Of a DNA stretch of 64,000 nt, positions 10,233-19,466 are shown piece after piece (position 1 is the stretch's first letter; each line of letters starts with the position of its first letter). The position numbers were made by a program, and so were the translations under genes. The notes beneath the pieces are model-generated. The model searched no databases and was not told the DNA's origin. It saw only the letters and a list, made by a program, of their open reading frames with translations. The stretch is from Perilla frutescens. Its lineage: Eukaryota > Streptophyta > Magnoliopsida > Lamiales > Lamiaceae. Where the stretch lies: contig BRKX01000014.1 of NCBI GenBank assembly GCA_026008535.1, positions 52,439,006-52,503,005 on the forward strand. The letters run 5' to 3'.

Positions 10233-11933
10233 TTACACAACTGGAACATTTTCCATTGCCCTCTCTATATCATCTATCTTGTTTAGATAAACCAGGAAAG
10301 CTTGATCTCCTCTCTTGATCATCTTCTTAGCCTGCAGCGCTGAAATCATTGGAGTGAACTTTCCCATCTCTATGCCGTGAAAACTTGTTGGCTCTTCTCC
10401 TAGAACTTGGAATGATATCTTCCTTTCGCTGCATAGGATCGTGGCATGATTTTCTGACAACCAATCCATTCCTAGGATTACGTCGGTATCCCACATCGAT
10501 AGGACACTAAGATTATCAGCCTTAATCCTAGTTGTTCCCAAGTCTATTTCTATGTTCGAGCAAAAATGAGTCGTAGTCATGGTTCCACCAGTTGGTGTTA
10601 AAATCTTTTTCTTATAACTAGCTCGTTCAGTTTTAAGCTCTAACTTATCACAGCATGCTGATGAAATAAAGGATTGCGATGCTCCAGTATCAAATAAAAC
10701 AACTAAAGGCATGCCATGAACTTTGCCCATACCTGTAAGATTACCTTTCTGCTTCCCTTTCCCGGAGGAACTGGGGTTCATTGCATAAGACCTGGGATTT
10801 CCTTGCTGCATCTGCCTTTGCTGTTGCTGCTGATATTGTTGTTGATAGGGTTGCTGACTTTGTTGCCCCGATGCGTACAAGGCCTTAAGTTGCTGAGGGT
10901 TCCGTCTTTGTTGTGCCTTCGGGCAATTCCTTGCATAGTGACCCTTCTGACCACAGTTATAGCAACCCGTGTTGCCAGCCTGACACATGCCCTGGTGGCT
11001 TTTGTTGCACCTTGGGCATAGAAGAATGTTGGGTTGTGATGGTTCAGTTCTTTCCTGAGCAGGGGCACCTTGCTGGCCCTGCTGCTTATTTCCCTGCCAA
11101 GGCTTTCTGTAGCCTTGGTTCTTGTTCTGGTTTCCTCCACCATTCCACTTTCTCTTCCCTTGGAAACTCTGTGATGGAGTTCTGGCTGGTGCTGGTGCTG
11201 AAGTAGGTACTGAAGCTGATACTGGGGCCTTTCTTTCTTCAGGCATTACTGCCTCGATGTCCAATGCCCTATTCAACGACTCAGCATAGGTTAGGTCTTC
11301 CCGACTTGCCAAAGACATGGCAATCTCATGCCTCAGTCGTGACCTGAACTTAGATGCCATCTTCTCATCAGTATCTACCTGAAGAGGTGCATACCGTGAT
11401 AACTCACAGAATACTCGCTCGTACTCTGTGACGGATATCTTCCCTTGTTTCAGAGTATGAAACTCTGCTTCCTTCTTGACTCTGAACGTCTTAGGAATGT
11501 ATTTGTCGTAGAATCCAGTTTTGAACTGATCCCACGTGTAAGCATCAAGCTGCTCCGGAGTCATGGTCCTCCTTCTAGACTCCCACCAGAAATCTGCAGA
11601 TCTGGTTAACTGGAATGCTACACATAAGAGTCGCTCCTGGTTATCACAGCGGAGGAAATCAAAAATCCGCTCTATTGCTCGGATCCATGCCTCAGCATCG
11701 GCCAGGGTTCCTGCTCCATCAAATGATGGAGGGTTCTGTCGCAGAAAAAGCTCCTCAATTCTGCGTTGTGGATGTGGGGGAGGTGTCTGCTCTCTTTGCT
11801 CCTCGTGTCCTTCTTGTTGTTCTTCTTCCACTCTTTCCTGTCTTCCTTGCCTTGGAGGTCTCCCTCTAGGTCTATTCTGTCTTACGGGATTCACATTCGC
11901 ATTTCTTCCTCGTACTGCTCTGGGTGGTACCAT
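10233..11933 (-). CDS. gag: Gag and aspartic protease, open frame (Tekay minus copy)
   Basis: This is the only long retroelement frame in the window with no internal stop (about 566 residues). I start it at the ATG at 11933 (MVPPRA), because the plus copy begins there too; an upstream ATG at 11942 (MCR) exists only through a base change. Order: basic N-terminus; capsid-like gag domain (DAEAWIRAIERIFDFL, FWWESRRR, FKTGFYDKYIP); Gln-rich linker; CCHC knuckle CYNCGQKGHYARNC; protease with catalytic DTGA (about residue 415) and VILGMDWL. Gag forms the particle and binds RNA, and protease cuts the polyprotein. In the intact element it would be fused to pol, but here a stop ends it. Confidence 0.88.
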   Translation of the reverse strand: MVPPRAVRGRNANVNPVRQNRPRGRPPRQGRQERVEEEQQEGHEEQREQTPPPHPQRRIEELFLRQNPPSFDGAGTLADAEAWIRAIERIFDFLRCDNQERLLCVAFQLTRSADFWWESRRRTMTPEQLDAYTWDQFKTGFYDKYIPKTFRVKKEAEFHTLKQGKISVTEYERVFCELSRYAPLQVDTDEKMASKFRSRLRHEIAMSLASREDLTYAESLNRALDIEAVMPEERKAPVSASVPTSAPAPARTPSQSFQGKRKWNGGGNQNKNQGYRKPWQGNKQQGQQGAPAQERTEPSQPNILLCPRCNKSHQGMCQAGNTGCYNCGQKGHYARNCPKAQQRRNPQQLKALYASGQQSQQPYQQQYQQQQQRQMQQGNPRSYAMNPSSSGKGKQKGNLTGMGKVHGMPLVVLFDTGASQSFISSACCDKLELKTERASYKKKILTPTGGTMTTTHFCSNIEIDLGTTRIKADNLSVLSMWDTDVILGMDWLSENHATILCSERKISFQVLGEEPTSFHGIEMGKFTPMISALQAKKMIKRGDQAFLVYLNKIDDIERAMENVPVV

Positions 11934-12334
11934 TCTGCACATTATAATTTCAATTTATAATTAATAATTAGGCCACTGCCCACTACTATATAATAACTCA
12001 TGCTTTAACTGATCCTTAACATATCTTGAGTATGCAAAAAGTGTTGAAACTCTGAAGCATAATCAACACCCATTCTAGTCTTATATATATTTACATCAGG
12101 AAAATTGCCTCCAACGAGGTCTTACAAGTACATTTCCTAATGCATGGGTTCTACAAAAACCAGCCATGCCTTGATGACAGAATGCTTACAAGCTACGCAT
12201 TCCTGTCTCAAAAGGTGGGAATACCTATGTCCCAAGAATGGTCCTCTGGGGAACACATTCAACTACCCAAATGTACCTAACAAAATAGATAATCGTCCTG
12301 ATACAAAATACACTATCATAGCACAAAAGCTAAA
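11934..12334 (-). other. Spacer between the extra ORF and gag, acceptor-like at its end
   Basis: This 400-bp non-coding spacer is also present at 26610-27012 in the plus copy. It ends, in element sense, with an AT-rich stretch and GTGCAG (TTTGCAG in the plus copy) one base before the gag ATG, which looks like a 3' splice site. No other feature is seen. Confidence 0.45.
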
Positions 12335-13129
12335 CTAGTCAGACGAGCTATTGGCCGACCGACCATCCTGGATCCTCTAAGGGCCATCTCTCTCCTCTGG
12401 CTGTGAATCTTCCGAGGGATCCTACTCTGACTCCTCCCCAACTGCCAGTACCAGACGGCCTGCAGCTGCTGCACCTCCCTCCCGAGCTCTCTGGCAGCGC
12501 ATCTCGTGCACAACCTCTATGGTCCTCTCTGGAGAATCCATCACTGTCTGGCGCTTCCTGGGAGGAAGCTCATCATCTGCATCTCTCGAGACTGCTCGCC
12601 TCACTCGCGAGGGTCCAGCCTCATCATCATTCCTGCATCCCTGATGTGGTAGGAGATCAGTGTCCACCTGTAGTACTGGCTCCAGAGGTGGTGCTATCCG
12701 TGCTGTGAAAACGGGAGGAACAAGACGGTCGTAAACTCCCCTGGGTGGCTCATCCCTGAGCAGATAGCTGTGCATCTGAGCATATGGGCCTGGAGGAGGT
12801 ACACGCTGAGTAAGGTACTGATGCATGAGTAGGGCGATAAACTCAGGCAAATTCGCCATCAGCTCAAAAGTCTGAGAGTGCTGGCATATGTAAAAGTATG
12901 AGGCCTCTGTCGCCCATCCACGCCACAACTGTGGAAGCACTCTAAGAAGACGATGGATACCCTCTACATCACTGAGCCTCGCATGCAACCATAGTTCGTG
13001 GTAGCGTGACAAGAACCCTGCTAAGCTCTCCCCGCTCTTTGGCTCACATGTCCTGAACCAAATGGTATACTGTGCTACAGATATCGGATAGGGTACACTC
13101 TTCCGTGCCGTACATCTCATGCCTGCCAT
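12335..13129 (-). pseudogene. Extra ORF upstream of gag (Tekay minus copy)
   Basis: A frame of 795 bp (264 codons plus stop) runs in element sense between the leader and gag. It has one internal stop near 12422 (GAG to TAG relative to the plus copy), so the open part is 235 residues. The plus copy has the same frame at 25815-26609 with exactly the same length. The N-terminal two thirds looks folded (SLAGFLSRYHELWLHAR, EFIALLMHQYLTQRVPPPG); the end is rich in Arg, Glu and Ser (DDELPPRKRQ). I do not recognise a domain. The ATG follows TTTATATTTTAG, which resembles a splice acceptor. It could be a duplicated gag-like domain, a regulator, or a captured host fragment. Confidence 0.6.
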
Positions 13130-13292
13130 CTAAAATATAAAGAAGGATTCTCATGAGAAACTCTTTTATATAGACACGTCTGAACACACACATACAACGA
13201 CACTATGACTCCCTAACCGAAAGGAAAATGATAGAAGAAAAATTTCCACAGTAAACTTCGCACTGAAATGAGTTCTTACTGACAAACTCCTT

Positions 13293-13730
13293 GACTTAGA
13301 ACATTTCTAAGTCCAATTTCGAGATGTTGACTCGATTATTCTTAACTCCTTTAAACATCCCCGATCGAGTTTCGAAACTTCTGCTGGAAAATCTTGAACT
13401 CTTAAACTCTATTTCAAGACGCTAACTTGAAATAGAAATGTCCTGGCTACTTTTCAAGTTTCTGACTTGAAAACTCTGAACTCACTATTTGAGATGCTGA
13501 CTCAAATACTGGAGTTTTACCTCGAGACGCTAACTCGAGATAGAAATTTTGAGGTTACCCTTTTCGAGATGCTGACTCGAAAAGTAAAATTTCTGAAGGA
13601 TCTAGTTCGAGACGCTGACTCGAACTAAAATTTTCAAGATTCTATCTTGAAGGTTTCTGGAGCAATTTATTTTGAGACGCTGATTCAAAATAAATTCGGC
13701 TCGAGGTTTCGAAATGCTAATTCGCAAACC
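13293..13730 (-). repeat. Array of about ten stem-loops with a shared 7-base loop
   Basis: In the 5' leader of the minus Tekay copy, inverted repeats follow one another. Stems, given as left-arm start to right-arm end: 13293-13313 (9 bp, loop CAT), 13319-13335 (5 bp), 13408-13436 (11 bp), 13451-13473 (8), 13486-13508 (8), 13521-13539 (6), 13560-13584 (9), 13603-13627 (9), 13633-13651 (8, or 6 with a 7-base loop), 13664-13696 (12), 13705-13730 (9 with a bulge). Apart from the first, the spacer is mostly the 7-mer AYGCTRA on the plus strand (TYAGCRT in element RNA), while the stem sequences differ and still pair. The function is unknown; genomic RNA packaging, dimerisation or translation control are options. 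Confidence 0.75.
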
Positions 13731-14165
13731 TTACCGAAACGAGGACTTGATGCATCAGCTACTGGAACTGGAATCCCTGATCATCATGCCTCCTGAGACT
13801 GGATCTGATTCTGAAACTTGTCTTTTTCTTGAACTTGCTGAATTTCTTCATCAGGTTCCACTGACTGAGTCTTTACTTAAATGAAAGCCAACTTAAAGGG
13901 AACTAAAGCAATCTATATTCCTCTAAATTTCTCTATTCTCTGAGGCTTAAATTCATGAAGCAACTTGACTTATCTGAAGTCTGATCGTTAAAAAGCCTGA
14001 CTTAATGGGACTTTGCAATTATCTAAACTGCACTACTGCAATCTGGCAACCTTGGGTGCCTACTTAACTGATACATCGTGAGCTTGCCTCAACGAAATAA
14101 AAATAATTGAAACTCTTTTAAACATAAAGGGCTTTCAAAAAACATTTTCTGATGCAAAACTTTTG
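13731..14165 (-). other. Leader segment between the two hairpin arrays
   Basis: I see no ORF and no convincing repeat here. It is part of the transcribed leader of the Tekay element. Confidence 0.5.
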
Positions 14166-14453
14166 CCAATATCTGATTGGTCTTACCATGCCATTATCTG
14201 AATGGTCTTACTGAAAATTTTGCCAACATCTGGATGGCCTGATCTGAATACTTTTATAAAAATCTCACCATTTATCTAAATGGCTTAACTGAAAGTTTTT
14301 ATAACTTTGCTATTATCTGAATAGCCTGAACTGAAAGATTTTCAAAATCTTACCATTATCTGAATGGCCTGAACTGAAAGATTTTCAAATCTCGTCATTA
14401 TCTGAATGGCCTGAACTGAAAAATTTTCAAAATCTTGCCATTATCTGAATGGC
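14166..14453 (-). repeat. Second stem-loop array, ATCTG loop
   Basis: At least seven short inverted repeats with loop ATCTG (CAGAT in element sense) lie between the first array and the primer site: 14166-14180 (CCAAT/ATTGG), 14191-14205 (CCATT/AATGG), 14222-14238 (GCCA/TGGC, inner mismatches), 14268-14283 (CCATTT/AAATGG), 14309-14325 (GCTATT/AATAGC), 14353-14367 and 14437-14453 (GCCATT/AATGGC). A further copy near 14395 has one G-T pair. The last four lie in a 40-50-bp tandem repeat containing GAACTGAAA and TTTTCAAAATCT. Stem bases change in matching pairs, as expected for selected RNA structure. Confidence 0.68.
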
Positions 14454-14601
14454 CTGCTTGAATACAGTAATTTGACAATTACATACCTTTCTTTGGTCGA
14501 GCATGATATGAGGGAGTGCTGAGAGTTGTTAACTGATCACTGAACAGTCTAAGGAACAATCTTAGACTTAACTGAAAGAACTTAGAGCTCAGAGCAAAAA
14601 C

Positions 14602-14613
14602 GCTCTGATACCA
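14602..14613 (-). other. Primer-binding site, initiator Met tRNA type
   Basis: On the minus strand TGGTATCAGAGC stands three bases (GAG) after the end of the 5' LTR. This matches the 3' end of plant initiator methionine tRNA and fixes both the LTR end and the element's direction. Confidence 0.92.
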
Positions 14614-15013
14614 CTCTGTCACGACCCCAAATTAATATCTGATTAATATGAAGTGTAATTGGCACGACTCGATCCCAATAAAGGATGGATCAAGGCGCGA
14701 ACTGGAAATAATTAGATAAAAGAATGAACTACTGTATTCTAGGAACGATATTTGTAGTGAACTCAAGTTCTGGACTGACTTTTATTTCTCAAAATAGAAC
14801 TGAATAAATATAGATACCTCAGAATAACAAAAGGTATCAGTGAGTTCAGGACATACTGAAGACTTGACTCGATTGGACTTAATTAGCGGAAGCAGTATAG
14901 CAAAATAAAATATAGGAAAAATTCTGAGTCCTTTACAAAACAACTTTCTTTCTTAGCACATCACCCTGCACCATCAACACTCAACCTGCACATTTAAAAA
15001 CAAACATGCAGGG

Positions 15014-15033
15014 CTGAGTACAAGTATACTCAG
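15014..15033 (-). repeat. Conserved LTR hairpin
   Basis: CTGAGTA and TACTCAG flank a 6-base loop. The plus copy has the same hairpin at 34001-34020 with an 8-bp stem and a 4-base loop, even though much of the surrounding LTR differs. It lies in the last fifth of the LTR in both, so it may sit near the RNA 3' end or in the start of the RNA leader. Confidence 0.6.
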
Positions 15034-15221
15034 TGAACACATTGCCAAAAATATCATAATATATCTGATATTATGAACGCTTGTTAAAAACTGGTTTTAT
15101 TGTCATGCATCCGAGTAAACACACAGGGGTTTTATCTGAAAAGGCCCTATGTTTTACTAAATCATTTTCTATCTTTGCGTACGCCTTTCTGTTGTATGAT
15201 CATCCGTATCCGAACTGAGTG

Positions 15222-15400
15222 CCAAAGAATAGCTCCGCTTAAGCCTTTTCCGCACACATCGAGGAATAGCTCCGCTAAAGTCTTTTCCACGAATACATAT
15301 CTGAACTAAACTCCGAGGAATAACTCCGCTCAACCTTTTCCACGGACGTTTAGCATCATCGATGTCTTAGTCAGGAATAGCTCCGCTCAGCCTTTCCCTT
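15222..15400 (-). repeat. Four-copy LTR repeat, GGAATAGCTCCGCT type (minus copy)
   Basis: AATAGCTCCGCT or a close variant occurs at about 15226, 15264, 15312 and 15373, each followed by a CCTTTTCC-like stretch. In element sense each unit reads GGAAAAGGC-AGCGGAGCTATTCC, whose ends (GGAA and TTCC plus inner bases) can pair. The same four-unit block is in the plus copy at 33641-33812. Confidence 0.7.
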
Positions 15401-16934
15401 TTCCTAATATCACCAACCTTAAGTGTACACTAACCTCGGTTATCACGCTAAGTTAGCACGAGGCCCGATCGATTTAAGAGTTAGAAAGCCCCTTGCGAGC
15501 TAACTAAATACAGATAAGGATATCATACAACACAAAACATTTTATGCATGACAATAACTTATTTGCATCAGAAATAAATAACTTTAGGTGAGTAAAAACT
15601 CAAATCATTATTTGGACTAAGAGTCCGTTGAAAAGAAAGCCCACCTTTAATCGAGATTTTAACACTTGAACTGCAGTAAAAGTTCCTCCTCGTACTTTAT
15701 CTTGCACTGGACAGCTCGCCTTCATAGAGTTAACACAAAACTGAGTACGTTGAACCAAAGACGTTGTTTGGACTCAACATGAAATTGAAGGCCTATTAGG
15801 GTCTAGTATCCGTTCTAAATTTTCTTTTACTTAAGGGTTAATCTCGACCCTAGTTCCTAACCGTCTAAAGACATACATCGACATCATTTAAGGTGTCAAA
15901 AATACCTCAACATCCATCGCAAGTTGATTCTAAAAACAAGATCAACATTAAGCTTAGATTGAACAACATTCTGCACAACGATAAAATTTGCAGAATTTTC
16001 TGTTTTGACTCGCTAGGGTGCAGGGGACAAGCCATACACCGTTGGAAAGCCACGGAAGTGTAGTTTACGGACAAATTTACAGTGACTCAAGATGATAACT
16101 AACGAAAAAGTTATGACCGATTTACTAGAAGGTGGCAGAGCTGCCAGAATTTCTGAAAACAAACTCGTGACCTGACTTTGAAGATTTTTCACGATCGATT
16201 CATGAAGAGTTACGGATTGAGCTATATACCATTAGAAAGCCACGGAAGTCTAGAATTTTTAAAAATTTACAGTGGCTTAAGATGATAACAAATGAAATGG
16301 ATATGCCCGTTTTACTGAAAGGTGGCAGAACTGCCATGACTTCATGAAACCCGAAACATGACCCAACTTTGCCGATTTTTCATACTTTACTCAGAACGAA
16401 TTAGAGAATGAGACCTATACCATTAGAAAGCCACTTAAGTCTAGTTTCCGACAAAATTTACGGTGTCTCAATCCGACGTAAAACGAGGGAGTTATGCTCG
16501 TTTAACTGAAGGGTGGCGAGTCTGCCGACCCGCTGGCGCGAAATACGCGAACACAAGCCACACTTCACAACAACCTTTCTATATGTTCGAATCATGCTTT
16601 TTAACACATCAAACCTCATCCCACACATGCCTCTATGCACTAATCAACTCATAATCATCTAACATGCTTTGTATATAACCAAGACATGATTTCCAACACA
16701 ACACCAAACCTATATATATATAACTCATGCAAACTAGAAATATATATATATCTACATAACTCATGGTTTCTTTCGATATACCTTTCAAGAACAATGGAGA
16801 GAAGCTTTAAGAGGTTGAAGATGGTGGGATCAAGCTTTGACTATGGATGTCACTTCTACTCTCCTTCTCTCTTGCTTCGAAAACAATGGAGGTGAATGTT
16901 CTTGGTACTCCTCCTCTAAAACTTTCCACAAGAT

Positions 16935-16991
16935 GAAGAAGAAGAAGAAGAAGAAGAAGAAGAAGAAGAAGAAGAAGAAGAAGAAGAAGAA
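16935..16991. repeat. (GAA)19 microsatellite in the LTR
   Basis: Nineteen uninterrupted GAA units. The poly-Lys and poly-Ser frames through it are artefacts of the repeat. Confidence 0.95.
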
Positions 16992-17672
16992 ATGCAGCTG
17001 CCTTTATCTCTCCTTCTCTCGAAACTTTGTGCAGAAATGAAGGTGATGAAATGAAAAAGAAGAAATGGGAAGTTGATCTCTTTCTCTCCTTGGGTGCTCT
17101 CGGTTTTGAAGAAAGCAAAAGAATTGGTGCTTTGCTTTTGGCTATTTTGATATAAATGGAGGAAAATGGGGCTGCAACTCTTAATCATACCCCTTTCCTT
17201 ACGAAAGTGGCTTGTAAATAAAAGAGGAACTAGTAGCATGGTTTGACTAAGAGAGAGTAGGTAATACTTGACATTAATTGAAGGTAGGCTAGGGTTCTTT
17301 TTTTTTTCCAACTAGGCAATGATGAATTGCCCAAGAGAGGTATGGTGCATGGCAGAGGGAATGGCTTCTCACCTTGGGGAATGCGAATTGACACATATCG
17401 GGTTTTAAATACCCGTTATTCGGCTATCGTGATATTTTCCGTCTTCGAAAAAATCCCGAACTAAACCGATATTGCTAAAATAATTCACTTACTTTAAAAC
17501 AATAATTTATCTAGAATTATGATTCCGGCTTTCCATACTGAAAATGGAATTAAAATCCTACTGAAATTATTAATGGATACTTATGGCCCTAATCTGCTGA
17601 AAATTACTTTACTAAATAGTAATTTCAACAATTAACTGTAATTAAGCAGTAATTATTTTACGGGGCATTACA

Positions 17673-18894
17673 TGTATCTATTGTTGTTCTTGTAAGTTGT
17701 CGATCCAATGCACGCTGGGAGTGAGTGACCACTGGGATCATGTGGTTGTCTCTCGCTGAGCGGTCGTTCATGCGAGTGTGCGCTGGGCCTGGAGTGTTGA
17801 CGAAGTGAGCAGTTGTTCGTGCGAGCGAACGCTGAGATTAAGGTTTTGTGAGTGAACCCAGCGCTGGCTTGTGGCCAGCGACCACTGGGCTCAAAGGTGA
17901 GCGAACGCTGGGCCGGGAGAGTTGGCTAGCAACCAAGCGAGCGGGCGCAGGATGCCAGCGAGCACTGGTCGACTCCCGCGCAGTTTCGCCACCCTTCGGT
18001 AAAACGAGCTTAATTCCCTGGTTAGATGTCGGATTGAGTCACCGTAAATTTTTCCGTAAACTAGACTTAAGTAGCTTTCCAATGGTATATTTCTCAGTCT
18101 CTAATTCGTTCTGAGTAAATTATGAAAAATCATCAAAGTAAGGTCACGTGTTTTTCTTTCAGAAATTCGTGGCAGTTCTGCCACCTTCCAGTGAATCGGG
18201 TATAACTTTTTCGTTAGTTATCATCTTGAGTCACCATAAATTTTTTCGGAAACTAGACTTACGTGTCTTTCCATCAGTATATGGCTTGTCCCCTGCACCC
18301 TACCGAGTCAAAATAGAAAATTTTACAAAGATAGACATTGTGCAGAACGTTGTTTAATCTATGAGCTTAGTGTCGACTTTGTTTCTAGAATCAAATTGTG
18401 ATGGATGTTAAGGTATTTTTATACCTTCAATGATGATCATATGTGTCGTAAGATGTTTAAGAGCTAGGGTCGAGATTAACCCTTAAGCTAAGAAAAATTT
18501 AGAACGGATACTAGACCCTAATAGGCCTTCAATTTCATGTTGAGTCCAAACAACGTATTTGGTTCAACGTACTCAGTTTTATGTTAACTCTTTGAAGGCA
18601 AGCCATCCAGTGCGAGATAAAGCACCAGAAAGAGCATTTTGCTGGTGTATTAAAACATCGGTGAAAGGTGGGCTTTCTTTTCAATGGACTCTTAGTCCAA
18701 ATAATGATTTGAGTTTTCACTCACCTGAAGTTATTTATTTCTGATGAAAATAAGTTATTATCATGCATAAAATGTTTTGTATGATATCCTTATCTGTATT
18801 TAGTTAGCTTGCAAGGGGCTTTTTAACTCTTAAATTGATCGGGCCTCGTGCTAACTTAGCGTGTTAACCGAGGTTAGTGTACACTTAAATCGGG
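17673..18894 (+). repeat. 5' LTR fragment of the Tekay plus copy
   Basis: From about 17892 it matches 32617-33622 of the 3' LTR (GTGAGCGAACGCTGGGCC through ACACTTAAATCGG). The first about 220 bp are not in the 3' LTR at that place; they consist of GC-rich diverged copies of a GCGAGCGAACGCTGGG-like unit, so this LTR has an expanded repeat. It begins where the minus Tekay copy ends and stops at the deletion junction. Confidence 0.78.
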
Positions 18895-19448
18895 CCTTCT
18901 TGATCTTCAAAAATCCCCAAATGTAGTGTTTCTTCAAGTGTATTTCGAGTGGGAGAAGTGTTAGATCCGTCCTTTGAAATCTCTAATAGATATATAAAGT
19001 AATGGACCAATAATTGGATGCCAAAAGTCAACTTTCAATTCCGTCAGTCCGAAACGCGACCCCAGGTGCTAGGGCTTTTGGGTTAGGCTTTCAACAAAGA
19101 AAAACTCCTCTCTGAAGTGCTCTACAATGCGACCCATGAGTAGCTTTTTGGGGTCGGGCTTTGCAGTGTATTTGAAACGCGACCCCAGTTGCTAGGACTT
19201 TGGGGTCGTGTTTCAACTTGTGTCTTGGTTTTCTTGTCCTTTGCTCGTCTTTGTGCTACCTTTTCGATCCAATTCACGAACTTGACTTATTTTGCATTGT
19301 TTGAACCCAAAAACTCCCTAAATTGGTCACATTATACCAAACATAAGATTTAAACAATATTAACAATATTTACAACATATATACATGATAAACCAAGTGC
19401 AAATGCACTCCAAATGAGTGCAAATGAGTGCAATTTATGCACTCATCA
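18895..19448 (-). repeat. 3' LTR, truncated (Athila-like minus element)
   Basis: It matches the outer part of the 5' LTR (about 24977-25578), starting TGATGAGTGC at 19448. The inner two thirds, expected at lower coordinates, are missing because the sequence jumps into Tekay LTR at 18894. Confidence 0.88.
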
Positions 19449-19466
19449 ACTCCCCCAAACTTAAAT
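19449..19466 (-). other. Polypurine tract (Athila-like minus element)
   Basis: On the minus strand AATATTTAAGTTTGGGGGAGT precedes the LTR start TGATGAG. AAGTTTGGGGGAGT is the usual form in Athila and Tat elements. Confidence 0.82.

Larger units (their letters stand above)
6826..17672 (-). mobile_element. Tekay/Del-type chromovirus, minus strand, nearly complete
   Basis: Read on the minus strand the order is 5' LTR (17672-14617), Met-tRNA primer site, hairpin-rich leader, extra ORF, gag-protease, RT-RNase H, integrase-chromodomain, polypurine tract, 3' LTR. A 3-kb LTR beginning TGTAATGCCCC and a C-terminal chromodomain place it with the Tekay (Del) chromoviruses. The 3' LTR is cut by the Athila insertion after 476-477 bp. 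The parts shared by the two LTRs differ at roughly ten positions. At 17673 it abuts LTR sequence of the plus-strand Tekay copy, so I infer it inserted there; the second junction is outside the window. Confidence 0.9.
14617..17672 (-). repeat. 5' LTR of the Tekay minus copy (3056 bp)
   Basis: On the minus strand it starts TGTAATGCCCC at 17672 and ends GGGGTCGTGACA at 14617, next to the primer site. It holds a (GAA)19 microsatellite, four copies of a GGAATAGCTCCGCT-type repeat and a small conserved hairpin. Diverged LTR sequence of the plus Tekay copy aligns with it through much of 15000-16500 (for example AGGTATTTTTGACACC and the GTTGAGTCCAAACAACGT block). Confidence 0.9.

Noticed and set aside
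11934..11942. ATG at 11942 as the start of gag in the minus Tekay copy
   Set aside because: The plus copy has no ATG there and both share MVPPRA at the next ATG, so the upstream one is a chance mutation in the acceptor-like sequence.
14160..14455. CRISPR-like regular repeats
   Set aside because: The units are short hairpin-bearing retroelement leader repeats with no unique spacers or cas genes, in a plant genome.
16807..17118. Poly-Leu, poly-Ser and poly-Lys frames
   Set aside because: They are produced by the (GAA)19 microsatellite in the LTR.
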